Source of the DNA: Rhodospirillales bacterium
GTDB lineage: Bacteria > Pseudomonadota > Alphaproteobacteria > Rhodospirillales > 2-02-FULL-58-16
Length of the DNA: 10,678 nucleotides
NCBI GenBank assembly: GCA_021775195.1
Contig: JAJFIG010000044.1
Location: 1 to 10,678 of the forward strand
Direction: 5' to 3'
The notes below the pieces were generated by a model. The model saw only the letters and a list, made by a program, of their open reading frames with translations. It made no database searches and was not told the origin of the DNA. Positions 1 to 7,228 of the stretch are shown here, in pieces. A program made the position numbers and the translations under genes. Position 1 is the first letter of the stretch, and each line of letters begins with the position of its first letter.

Positions 1-1608
1 CAGCGCCTCGTGGGCGCCGTCCAGGCGGTAGTCGGTCCGGGCGTTGTGGTCGAAGCGCCAAAGCGTCCAGCCGTTGGGGTTGTGACAGGTGGCGCATTTG
101 GCGCCGAGGGTTTGGCGATGAACGTCGCCGTCCTTGTGACAGGCGGCGCAGTCGAGACGTGTATCCTTGTAGGCGCCGCTCAGGTGGCATTCCTCGCAGG
201 GGACAACGGCGTGCAGGCCGACGAGGGGAAAGCGGGTCAGGTCGTGGTCGAAGAAGACCTTGGTCTTCCAGCCCGCTTCGTTGTGGCAGCGCTGGCAGGT
301 TTTGCCTTCCTGCCCGGCGTGCACGTCGTTTTTCTTGTGGCACCCGTAGCAGGCCGTTTCCGGTTTCTTCTTGTAGAACGGGTCCCGGTGACAGGCCGCG
401 CACTTGACCTTCGGATGCTTGCCGCGAAGACGGAACCTAGTGTGTTTGTCGTGATCGAAGGTCACCTTCTTCCACTCGGCGGCGGTGTGACAGGCTTCGC
501 ACTTGGACCCGTTCACGCCCCTGTGGGTGTCGTCGGGCCGGTGACAGGCATTGCACTCGGTCTTCAGTTTCTGCTTGTCGACCGGGCCTTTGTGACAGGC
601 CACGCAGATGGCCTTGGCATGGCGCCCCCGAAGGGGGAACTTGGTGCGCTTGGTATGGTCGAAGTTGACCTTCTCCCAGCCGGCGATGGTATGGCAGCTT
701 TCGCATTTGGGGCCGTTGCGCCCCTTGTGCTGGTCGTCGCGCTGGTGGCAGGCAAGACACCGGGTATCGAGTTTCACGCCGTATAGGGCCCCGGGATGAC
801 AGGCGTCGCAGGTGACCGTGCGGTGCTTGTCGGTCAACCGGTACTTGGTATCCCGGTCGTGGGAAAATGTGACCTTCTTCCACTCCTTGGTCGTGTGGCA
901 GCCCTCGCATTTCTGGCTGTAGCGGCCGGCGTGGGCGTCGTTCAGCCGGTGACAGGAGAAACAGTCCTTGGGCGTCGGCTTGTAGCGCTCGTTGGGATGG
1001 CAGGCCTTGCAGGAAACCTCACGGTGCTTTTCGATCAGGGGGAACTTGGTCTTGGCATGATCGAAACGGCCGCGCCGCCAGGTGCGTTCGCTGTGACAGT
1101 CGCGGCAGGCCTCGCCGAGGCGGCCCTTGTGGGGCTCGTCCTTCCTGTGGCAGCCGATGCAGAGAGGCGGCGCGTCGCGGTGCTTGGCCTTCGGCTTGTG
1201 ACAGCCGGCGCAGGCGACCTTGACGTGAGCGTCCTTGAGGACAAAGTCCGTCTCCGCGTGGTCGAAGGTATCCTGGTCCAGTCCGACGATGTCGGCCTTC
1301 CGGCCCTTGTGATCGGTGTGACAATGCTTGCACTCGACGGTCCGGATGTCCTGGCGGCGGCCGTGAAAGCCGACTTTTCCGGTCACGTCCGCCGCCACCT
1401 TCTTGTGGCAGGCAAGGCAGAGCTGGCGTTGCTTTTCCTTGCTGAACGGTTCGTGGCACTTGTCACAGGTCCCCTCGTGCTCGGCATGACCCTGGACCAG
1501 GGGGCCGGGCATGACCAATTGCTCAAGTGTCGTCGCCGCGACGGTGGCGGGATACGACCAACTAGATATGACGGCTGTCACGACCAGCACTCCGATGCGT
1601 TTCCACAT
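1..1608 (-). CDS. Secreted multiheme c-type cytochrome with at least 21 hemes (C-terminus outside window)
   Basis: The minus-strand frame is open from ATG at 1608 to base 1 without a stop: 536 residues, C-terminus missing. A Sec signal peptide covers about residues 1-25, with AxA-type cleavage near ATVAA. I count 21 CXXCH heme-binding motifs, first Cys at residues 48, 64, 93, 133, 150, 168, 200, 216, 234, 267, 284, 302, 335, 352, 370, 403, 420, 438, 471, 487 and 505. From about residue 115 the protein is a tandem repeat of about 67 residues. Each unit has three CXXCH plus three further conserved His (FDH, the H before the next heme, and D-x-H-x-G), enough for bis-His ligation of every heme. 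This is cytochrome c3-like multiheme architecture; the role would be periplasmic or extracellular electron transfer. A G-rich stretch precedes the ATG. It lies 21 bp behind the cytochrome b-like gene, so they are probably one operon. Electron donor and acceptor cannot be read from the sequence. Confidence 0.95.
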   Translation of the reverse strand, partial: MWKRIGVLVVTAVISSWSYPATVAATTLEQLVMPGPLVQGHAEHEGTCDKCHEPFSKEKQRQLCLACHKKVAADVTGKVGFHGRRQDIRTVECKHCHTDHKGRKADIVGLDQDTFDHAETDFVLKDAHVKVACAGCHKPKAKHRDAPPLCIGCHRKDEPHKGRLGEACRDCHSERTWRRGRFDHAKTKFPLIEKHREVSCKACHPNERYKPTPKDCFSCHRLNDAHAGRYSQKCEGCHTTKEWKKVTFSHDRDTKYRLTDKHRTVTCDACHPGALYGVKLDTRCLACHQRDDQHKGRNGPKCESCHTIAGWEKVNFDHTKRTKFPLRGRHAKAICVACHKGPVDKQKLKTECNACHRPDDTHRGVNGSKCEACHTAAEWKKVTFDHDKHTRFRLRGKHPKVKCAACHRDPFYKKKPETACYGCHKKNDVHAGQEGKTCQRCHNEAGWKTKVFFDHDLTRFPLVGLHAVVPCEECHLSGAYKDTRLDCAACHKDGDVHRQTLGAKCATCHNPNGWTLWRFDHNARTDYRLDGAHEAL

Positions 1609-1629
1609 GGCCCCCCCATCCGCCGGCGA

Positions 1630-2592
1630 TCAGTAGAGGTGCACGGCAAGGACATGGACCACGCCCGATATCAGGAGCATGAAAAACAGCGGCAGGTGCA
1701 GCACGTGCCAGAGCGCGAACAGGCGCTCGTAGAAACTGAACTCGGCAACCTTGCGCACCCCCGCCAGATAAGCCGAAACGTAGCGGCGTGCCGCCTTTTC
1801 CTGGCGCCGGCGTTCATCGGCCGTCCAGCCGGCCCGCCGCGCGGTCACCCGGAAGGCACGGCGCAATCCGGCGCGCAGGGCGTAGCGCATCCACCAGGTC
1901 CTTACGCCCGTGGTGAAGAGACGGCCCATGCCGTGGACGACGCTCGGGGGGCGGGACAGCACCTCCGCCTCGAAGGTCCGCAGCCGCTCCCTCAGCGCCG
2001 GCGCATAGCGAAACACGGTTCCCAGACGGGTCCGGTCGGTCTCGGTTTCCTCTTCCAGATCCCGAAGACTGGCGCGGCGGCCAAAGAGGCCGTGGTGGAT
2101 CCTGGAATAGAAGTAGCGTCCGATCAGGCCGCTTCCAGCGACCAGCAGCATGGCGATCAGGGCGACGCTGCTGTTCATGGAGCCGAGCTTGAAGTTGGCG
2201 TGAAACAGGATCAGGACGGGCCCGGCGATGCCGAACACCATGTGGGCCCGGAACCAGTGCCGTACCGGCCCCAGGGCGCGCATGAACCGCGTCTTCTTGC
2301 GCAGCGGGTAAAGCAACAGCAGAACCATCAGGACGCCGCCGACGATCCCCAGCGCGTACCCCAGCCCCGACTCCGCGGTCAGCAATTCGGCGCCGCGGAT
2401 ACGCCAGCCGCCATAAAGGGCAATGCCGACCAGGGTCAGGAAAACCGGGGCATGAAAGCCTGCCTTCCTGCGCGCCGGCGCGGGCGAGGCGGCTTCGGAC
2501 GTGCCTTGATCTCGGGGCCGCGGCGCGGCACTGGTCGCTGAGGCCCCGATCGTATTGTCGACGACGGCCCCCGCGGCGGAAGCGGTGTTCAT
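1630..2592 (-). CDS. Cytochrome b-like integral membrane protein (putative di-heme b)
   Basis: This is a 320-residue membrane protein. A Pro/Ala-rich N-terminal tail (1-45) is followed by hydrophobic segments at about 47-65, 77-98, 114-133, 142-162 and 288-320. A hydrophilic, Arg-rich region (about 165-285) separates segments four and five. Segment three carries H117 and H131, and segment five carries H299 and H313. Both pairs are H-x13-H, the spacing by which transmembrane helices of cytochrome b proteins hold two hemes on opposite membrane faces. H112, H166, H167, H296 and H318 are extra candidates. This fits a quinol- or flavoprotein-linked cytochrome b561/ferric-reductase-like protein that passes electrons across the inner membrane. 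The exact family is not recognised with certainty. It is first in the leftward unit, and its stop lies 21 bp before the multiheme cytochrome gene, the obvious periplasmic partner. ATG 2592 was chosen; the transcript reads CGAAGAGCC shortly upstream, a weak ribosome site. Confidence 0.85.
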   Translation of the reverse strand: MNTASAAGAVVDNTIGASATSAAPRPRDQGTSEAASPAPARRKAGFHAPVFLTLVGIALYGGWRIRGAELLTAESGLGYALGIVGGVLMVLLLLYPLRKKTRFMRALGPVRHWFRAHMVFGIAGPVLILFHANFKLGSMNSSVALIAMLLVAGSGLIGRYFYSRIHHGLFGRRASLRDLEEETETDRTRLGTVFRYAPALRERLRTFEAEVLSRPPSVVHGMGRLFTTGVRTWWMRYALRAGLRRAFRVTARRAGWTADERRRQEKAARRYVSAYLAGVRKVAEFSFYERLFALWHVLHLPLFFMLLISGVVHVLAVHLY

Positions 2593-3062
2593 GGCATGGC
2601 TCTTCGGTTGAAAACCAGTATTGTCAAATAATCGTCTCGCATGCGCCCACTCCCAGATTTTCGCGCGACCCCGGCGTATACGGGATGTCCCCTATATTGA
2701 TCAGCGGGAATATCACGCCGAAACGCCGGTCCGTGGTTGTGACATTTCTGTGTGAAGTCTCTTGCATTACCGTGAATTGATGGCCAAGACCCTTCTCGCC
2801 GTGGCATAATTTTCCAAACTTGTCCTGTCGTGAGCTTCTCCAGCTTCGGTATGCGGGGCCAGAATTTTAGGGGGCTGGAAACCGAAAATTATTAAATAAC
2901 AACGTGGTAATAAATTCGGTTAACCATATTCGTTGTGTCACAATGGACGAAGATTTCTTGTTATCCTAATATTTTATTTTAGTTAAAATAGTACCTATAA
3001 ATTTAACTAATTTATTACTTAATTTTTTAGTTATGTTTCTTTGAAGCGGAGGCGGCTTCCAA
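2593..3062. promoter_or_regulatory. Shared divergent control region, AT-rich on the tlpA-like side
   Basis: This 470-bp stretch lies between the starts of the leftward cytochrome unit and the rightward thioredoxin gene and holds no convincing gene. Bases 2961-3040 contain only 11 G or C in 80 (14% GC), against roughly two thirds GC in the flanking genes. Visible symmetric elements are GGTTAACC (2918-2925), TTGTGTCACAA (2933-2943) and a 9-bp inverted repeat TTAGTTAAA/TTTAACTAA (2979-2987 and 3002-3010). They could be operators, but no known regulator consensus is matched. Promoters for both directions must lie here; I cannot single out a -35/-10 pair with confidence. GGAGG at 3048-3052 is the ribosome site of the rightward gene. 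Confidence 0.6.
2979..3010. repeat. 9-bp perfect inverted repeat in the divergent promoter region
   Basis: TTAGTTAAA at 2979-2987 and its exact complement TTTAACTAA at 3002-3010 are separated by 14 bases. A related half, TTTTAGTTA, recurs at about 3026-3034. It lies 53-84 bp upstream of the thioredoxin-like start, a plausible operator position. In such AT-rich sequence a 9-bp match could also arise by chance. Confidence 0.4.
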
Positions 3063-3707
3063 ATGGCGGTTACCAAGGCGGGCGCGAGGGTGAAAAAGCA
3101 AGTCAAGGACCGGCATCGGCCCCGATTCGTTCGCTGGACGGTTGGATTTCTTATTTCGGCGGCACTGGTGTCGGCCGTGGCGGCCCTGATCGCCGTGCCA
3201 CCGGCCGATGCCTACCACGAGGCAACCGAGCCGTCGGACGGCACGGTGAAAAGCTTCATCAAAGTGTGGCCGCCGGTCCAACCCCCCGCTTTCGATTTCC
3301 GGGACGGCGACGGCAATATCCTCGACCTGACCCGGTTCCGGGGCAAGGTCGTGCTCTTGAACATCTGGGCCACGTGGTGCCCGCCCTGCCTCAGGGAGAT
3401 GCCGGCCCTGGACCGCCTGCAGGCCCGTCTCGGCACGGAGGACGTCGTCGTGGTGCCGCTTTCCATCGACCGCGACGGCCGGCCCGTGGTCTCCCGCTAT
3501 TACACCCGGCTGGGGTTGCGCCACCTGGGCATCTACCTCGACCCCGTCAAGGCGTCGGGAAAGGGCTTCCCCATCGATGTCCTGCCCGCCTCCTTCATCC
3601 TCGACAGGGAGGGAAACATGGTCAGCTTCCTGCGCAGTTTCGTCGATTGGGACGCCCCGGAAGCGGTTGTGATGTTGCGCGATTACGCCGCCCGGGCAGC
3701 AAAATGA
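3063..3707 (+). CDS. TlpA/ResA-like membrane-tethered or exported thioredoxin
   Basis: This 214-residue protein has a basic N-terminus (1-24), one hydrophobic segment (about 25-48, ending PPADA, which could be cleaved or remain as an anchor) and a thioredoxin-fold domain (about 70-210). The active site is W105-C106-P107-P108-C109 within the NIWATWCPPCLREMP context typical of TlpA/ResA/CcmG-type proteins. The cis-proline is probably P175 in VLPASFILD. Such proteins work in the periplasm and usually reduce disulfides, including those of apocytochrome c CXXCH sites before heme attachment. Sitting divergent to a cytochrome with over 40 heme-ligating cysteines, it may serve that maturation (inference). 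GGAGG at 3048-3052 lies 10 bases before the ATG. AT-rich DNA flanks the gene on both sides, while the gene itself is GC-rich like its neighbours. Confidence 0.9.
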   Translation: MAVTKAGARVKKQVKDRHRPRFVRWTVGFLISAALVSAVAALIAVPPADAYHEATEPSDGTVKSFIKVWPPVQPPAFDFRDGDGNILDLTRFRGKVVLLNIWATWCPPCLREMPALDRLQARLGTEDVVVVPLSIDRDGRPVVSRYYTRLGLRHLGIYLDPVKASGKGFPIDVLPASFILDREGNMVSFLRSFVDWDAPEAVVMLRDYAARAAK

Positions 3708-3842
3708 GCACATATCCTAAATAAATTTATATAGTATTTAATAAAATTAAAATATTACGAGAAATAAACGGCCTGTGTTATTAACCGGCGCAATGAATAA
3801 CCGACACCATAGGGAAGCTTTGCGTCAATACGGGATTCTGGG
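3708..3842. other. AT-rich spacer between the thioredoxin-like and flavoprotein genes
   Basis: These 135 bp hold no gene. Bases 3711-3770 have 9 G or C in 60 (15% GC). A short inverted repeat GTTATT/AATAAC with a 13-base loop lies near 3777-3801. No GC-rich stem followed by a T-run is present, so no intrinsic terminator is evident. The spacer may carry a second promoter for the flavoprotein gene, or simply be read through from the gene upstream. Confidence 0.45.
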
Positions 3843-5153
3843 ATGTTAGCGCCCTCGACCCTCACCCTACTTGTATATTTTGTTCCCGCCGCCGCGATCC
3901 TGTCCCTTTACATGGGCTTGCGGGCACGGCGGCATCGACGGTCGACGGTGTGGCGGGACGAATCGGTCAACGCCGGACTGACCGAGCCGGCCTCCCTTCA
4001 CCCCATTATCGATCCGAGCCGTTGCATCGGTTCCGGCGCCTGCGTCCAGTCCTGCCCCGAGAACAACGTCCTCGGCCTCATCGACGGCAAGGTCGATCTG
4101 ATCAACCCGACCCATTGCATCGGCCACGGCGCCTGCAAGGCGGCCTGTCCCATGGACGCCATTTCCCTGGTTTTCGGAACCGAGAAGCGGGGCGTCGACA
4201 TCCCCGTCGTCCATCCCAATTTCGAGACCAACGTGCCCGGCCTCTTCATCGCCGGCGAACTGGGGGGCATGGGACTGATCCGCAACGCCATCGAGCAGGG
4301 GCGTCAGGCCCTGGAAGCGATCCGCGATCTCGCCGGCATCGGATCGGGGTCCCAGCTCGACCTGGTGATCGTCGGCGCCGGGCCGGCCGGGTTCTCCGCC
4401 TCCCTGGCGGCGCTGCATCACAAGATGAGCTTCGTCACCGTGGAGCAGGACTCGCTCGGCGGCACCGTCGCCCATTTCCCCCGCGGCAAGGTGGTGATGA
4501 CACAGCCGGCGCATCTGCCGATAGTCGGCAAGACGAAGTTCACCGAGACAACCAAGGAGACGCTGCTCGAATTCTGGCAGGACGTGGAGCAGAAAACCGG
4601 GGTCGAGATCAACTATCACGAACGCATGGAAACCATCACCCGCACGGCCGACGGCTTCGAGGTCAAGACCTCCCGCGACACCTATCGCACCCGGGCGGTG
4701 CTGCTGACCATCGGCCGGCGCGGCACGCCGAGGAAGCTGGGCGTTCCGGGCGAGGATCAGAACAAGGTGGTCTACCGGCTGATCGATCCCGAGCAGTACC
4801 GGGGCCAGCATGTGCTGGTAGTCGGGGGCGGCGACAGCGCGCTCGAGGCGGCGACCAGCATCGCCGCCGAGCCGGGGACCACGGTGTCGATCTCGTACCG
4901 CAGCGAGGCCTTCAGCCGGGCCAAGGAAAAGAACCGCCAGAAGATCAAGGACGCGGAAGCCGAGGGCCGTCTCAAGGTGCTGATGAAATCCGCCATCAAG
5001 CAGATCACCCCGACCCATGTCGAAATCGAGTGGGAGGACCAGATGCTCGAGTTCGAAAACGACGCCACCATCATCAGCGCCGGCGGCATCCTGCCAACGC
5101 CGTTTCTCAAGGAAATCGGCATCATCGTGGAGACCAAACATGGAACGGTGTGA
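3843..5153 (+). CDS. Membrane-anchored ferredoxin/FAD/NAD(P) oxidoreductase with permuted domain order
   Basis: 436 residues. An N-terminal transmembrane segment (about 5-24) followed by RARRHRR predicts a cytoplasmic body. A ferredoxin-like domain (about 52-112) has C61-x5-C67-x3-C71-P and C92-x5-C98-x3-C102-P. The usual second Cys is Ser64 in the first and His95 in the second. Residues 128-162 (NVPGLFIAGEL... RQALEAI) match the segment that normally ends thioredoxin-reductase-like FAD domains. The FAD Rossmann motif GAGPAG (178-183) comes after it, then an NAD(P) motif GGGDSA (328-333). The protein ends at IIVETKHGTV, where that closing segment would normally follow. There is no redox CXXC between the nucleotide motifs, so it is not a thioredoxin reductase. 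It likely moves electrons between NAD(P)H and the FeS centres and on to a membrane carrier; the neighbouring cytochrome b is a candidate. The ribosome site before ATG 3843 is weak (TCTGGG), but this start keeps the membrane anchor. Confidence 0.88.
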   Translation: MLAPSTLTLLVYFVPAAAILSLYMGLRARRHRRSTVWRDESVNAGLTEPASLHPIIDPSRCIGSGACVQSCPENNVLGLIDGKVDLINPTHCIGHGACKAACPMDAISLVFGTEKRGVDIPVVHPNFETNVPGLFIAGELGGMGLIRNAIEQGRQALEAIRDLAGIGSGSQLDLVIVGAGPAGFSASLAALHHKMSFVTVEQDSLGGTVAHFPRGKVVMTQPAHLPIVGKTKFTETTKETLLEFWQDVEQKTGVEINYHERMETITRTADGFEVKTSRDTYRTRAVLLTIGRRGTPRKLGVPGEDQNKVVYRLIDPEQYRGQHVLVVGGGDSALEAATSIAAEPGTTVSISYRSEAFSRAKEKNRQKIKDAEAEGRLKVLMKSAIKQITPTHVEIEWEDQMLEFENDATIISAGGILPTPFLKEIGIIVETKHGTV

Positions 5154-7224
5154 GCAACGGCGCCTCGCCATCGCGCTCCTGGCAGCGGCGGTATTGACCG
5201 GCTCCATCACCCTGCCGGCGGACGCCGGGACGCTGGACGACGCCAAGGCCGCAACCCGGGTGCGCGATTTCGGCCGTGCCGCGACCCTGTTGACGGGTCT
5301 CGCCAAGGCCGGCGAGGCGGAAGCCCAATACCGGCTGGCGAGCCTCTACCGTGGCGGGCGCGGGGTCGCCAAGGATCCGGGGGAAGCGTTCACCTGGATG
5401 CTGAAGGCGGCGCGGCAAGGGCACGTCAAGGCCCAGTACAATCTGGCGGTCATGTACCAGACGGGCGCCGGCGTCACCGCCAGTCTCGCGGAGGCCATGC
5501 AATGGTGCGCCAAGGCGGCGGCGGGGAAACACCCCATGGCCGTTGCCCGGCTGGAACACATGCAGTCCCTGGGCGATCTGGCGGTGGCCTCGGGCCCGGC
5601 GGAGGAAAAAGAACCAACCCAGGTGGCCTCCTTGCCCGCTCCCGCGGCGACTCCGGAAGCCCTGCTCAGGGCCGCCCACAAGGGACGGCGTGACGACATC
5701 GTCAAGCTGCTGGGCAGGAAAGTCGGTGTCAACGACGCCGGCCAATATGGCCGCACGGCGCTGATCGAGGCCGCCGAGCACGGTCACGGTCCCACCGTTT
5801 CGACGTTGATCGCCTACGGCGCCAACGTCGCCGCCCGGGACAATTACGGCGACAGCGCCCTGCTCATCGCCGCGAGCACCGGCAAACCGACCGTGGTCAA
5901 GGCCCTGCTGGCGGCCGGCGCCGATGTGAACGACCGGGATTCCCTCGGCAACACCCCCCTGATGATCGCCGCCGGCAAGGGACATCGCGGGGTTGTGACG
6001 GCCCTGATCGCCGCCGGTGCCGGGGTCAACGAACGGAACCGTGCCGGGCGCACGGCGCTGACCCTGGCCGCCAGGAAGGGACGGATGGAGATCAAGGGCC
6101 TGCTCGTGGCCGGCGGTGCCGACGAGGAGAAAACCGGCGCCAAACCACGGCCCGCTCCGGTGATCACGGCCAAGGATCTGGCAACGCCATCGCCGAACGT
6201 CGCCGAGGCCAACGCCCCCGCCTACGCGGGATGGTCGACGCTGATGGTTGCCGCCTGGCGGGGTCATACGAGCGCCGTGCGGACGCTGGTTGCCAAGGGC
6301 GCCGACCCCAACGTCGCCGACGAGGACGGGCACACGCCGCTGACCCGCGCCGCCTGGAAAGGACATGCCGCGATCGTCGCCGCCCTGCTGACGGCCGGTG
6401 CCGATCCCCGGGTCACGCTGGTAAGTGGAAAGACGGCGGTCATGCTGGCGGCGGAAAAGGGTCATACGGGAACCGTGCGCCGGCTGCTGGACGGCGGCGC
6501 CGACGTCAATGCCCGTCACGCCGGGGCGGGGACGGCCCTGATCGGCGCCGTGCGCGCCGGCCACGGGGAAACCGTCGACCTGCTGTTGAAAGCCGGGGCC
6601 GATACCGGCATGACCGACGGCGACGGCACGTCGCCGCTGATGGCCGCCGCCCGCCTGAACCGGGGTACCATGGCACGGACGCTGCTTGCCACCGGCGCCC
6701 GGGTGGTCGAGCGCGACGGCGACGGACGCACGGCGCTGTGGTTCGCCGCCGACGGGGGTCATGACGATCCGGTGTCGGCGTTGCTCGACCGGAACGCCAA
6801 CCCCAACACGGCGGACGACGCGGGACGCTCGCCCCTGTCACGGGCCGCCGTGCAGGGCCACGCCGGTGTGACGGCGACCTTGATCGCCGCCGGGGCCGAC
6901 GTGCTGGCCCCGAACCGCCTCGGCAACACGCCGCTGATGCTGGCCGCCAGCCGCGGCCATGACGCCGTCGTCGCCCGGCTGCTTGCCGCCGGCGCCGAAA
7001 TCGACACCAAGAACACCACCGGCAATACCGCCCTGATGCTGGCGGCGAAGGGCGGATACGGGGACGTGGTCAAGGCCCTGCTGGACGGCGGCGCCAATCC
7101 GCAGCTTCACAACAAGAAGCGCGAGCGGCCCCACATGCTCGCCGCCGCCCAGGGACACGACGAGGTCGTCGCCATGCTCGAAAGCCACAACGAGGGCAAA
7201 AGCTGGTTGCGGCGGCTGTTCTAG
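5140..7224 (+). CDS. Exported Sel1-repeat plus ankyrin-repeat protein (15 ankyrin units)
   Basis: 694 residues from ATG 5140, chosen because a Sec signal peptide follows (1-29, hydrophobic core IALLAAAVLTG, cleavage after PADA) and GGAG at 5129-5132 lies 7 bases upstream. Residues about 32-135 form Sel1-like/TPR-like helical repeats (AEAQYRLASLYRGGRGVA, then VKAQYNLAVMYQTGAGV). Ankyrin units of 33 residues with G-x-TPL-x-x-AA-x-x-GH signatures follow: five at about 171-335, a Pro/Ala-rich linker (about 336-363), then ten to the C-terminus. No enzymatic motif is seen. Both repeat types bind proteins, so a scaffold or docking role in the periplasm is the simplest reading. The gene overlaps the flavoprotein gene by 14 bp, implying translational coupling and a shared function. 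The next gene converges on it with a 4-base gap. Confidence 0.9.
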   Translation: MERCEQRRLAIALLAAAVLTGSITLPADAGTLDDAKAATRVRDFGRAATLLTGLAKAGEAEAQYRLASLYRGGRGVAKDPGEAFTWMLKAARQGHVKAQYNLAVMYQTGAGVTASLAEAMQWCAKAAAGKHPMAVARLEHMQSLGDLAVASGPAEEKEPTQVASLPAPAATPEALLRAAHKGRRDDIVKLLGRKVGVNDAGQYGRTALIEAAEHGHGPTVSTLIAYGANVAARDNYGDSALLIAASTGKPTVVKALLAAGADVNDRDSLGNTPLMIAAGKGHRGVVTALIAAGAGVNERNRAGRTALTLAARKGRMEIKGLLVAGGADEEKTGAKPRPAPVITAKDLATPSPNVAEANAPAYAGWSTLMVAAWRGHTSAVRTLVAKGADPNVADEDGHTPLTRAAWKGHAAIVAALLTAGADPRVTLVSGKTAVMLAAEKGHTGTVRRLLDGGADVNARHAGAGTALIGAVRAGHGETVDLLLKAGADTGMTDGDGTSPLMAAARLNRGTMARTLLATGARVVERDGDGRTALWFAADGGHDDPVSALLDRNANPNTADDAGRSPLSRAAVQGHAGVTATLIAAGADVLAPNRLGNTPLMLAASRGHDAVVARLLAAGAEIDTKNTTGNTALMLAAKGGYGDVVKALLDGGANPQLHNKKRERPHMLAAAQGHDEVVAMLESHNEGKSWLRRLF

Positions 7225-7228
7225 AGCC

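Noticed and set aside
1..1264. Regular short repeats with about 200-bp period as a possible CRISPR or satellite array
   Set aside because: The periodicity is the coding pattern of heme modules; repeats are diverged at DNA level and have no constant spacer structure.
437..1459. Minus-strand frames at 437-910 and 1019-1459
   Set aside because: They are out-of-frame readings of the multiheme cytochrome and lose all CXXCH motifs; the continuous frame from 1608 to 1 explains the region.
10..2541. Long plus-strand open frames (10-786 and 796-2541) over the cytochrome genes
   Set aside because: They lie antisense to a frame with 21 CXXCH motifs and to a membrane protein with ordered His pairs; their products are low-complexity Val/Gly/Ala or Arg/Gln-rich, as expected from high-GC shadow frames.
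2735..2755. TTGTGAC-like and TGTGTGA elements as a CRP/FNR box
   Set aside because: The half-sites are in direct rather than inverted order and do not fit TGTGA-N6-TCACA or TTGAT-N4-ATCAA.
2589..2807. 72-residue minus-strand open frame upstream of the cytochrome b-like gene
   Set aside because: No recognisable domain or ribosome site, overlaps the preferred start, and falls in the divergent promoter region.
3867..6762. Large minus-strand open frames (3867-5306, 5122-6762) opposite the flavoprotein and ankyrin genes
   Set aside because: The plus strand encodes clear FeS, FAD, NAD(P) and ankyrin motifs; the antisense products are His/Gly/Asp-rich composition artefacts.
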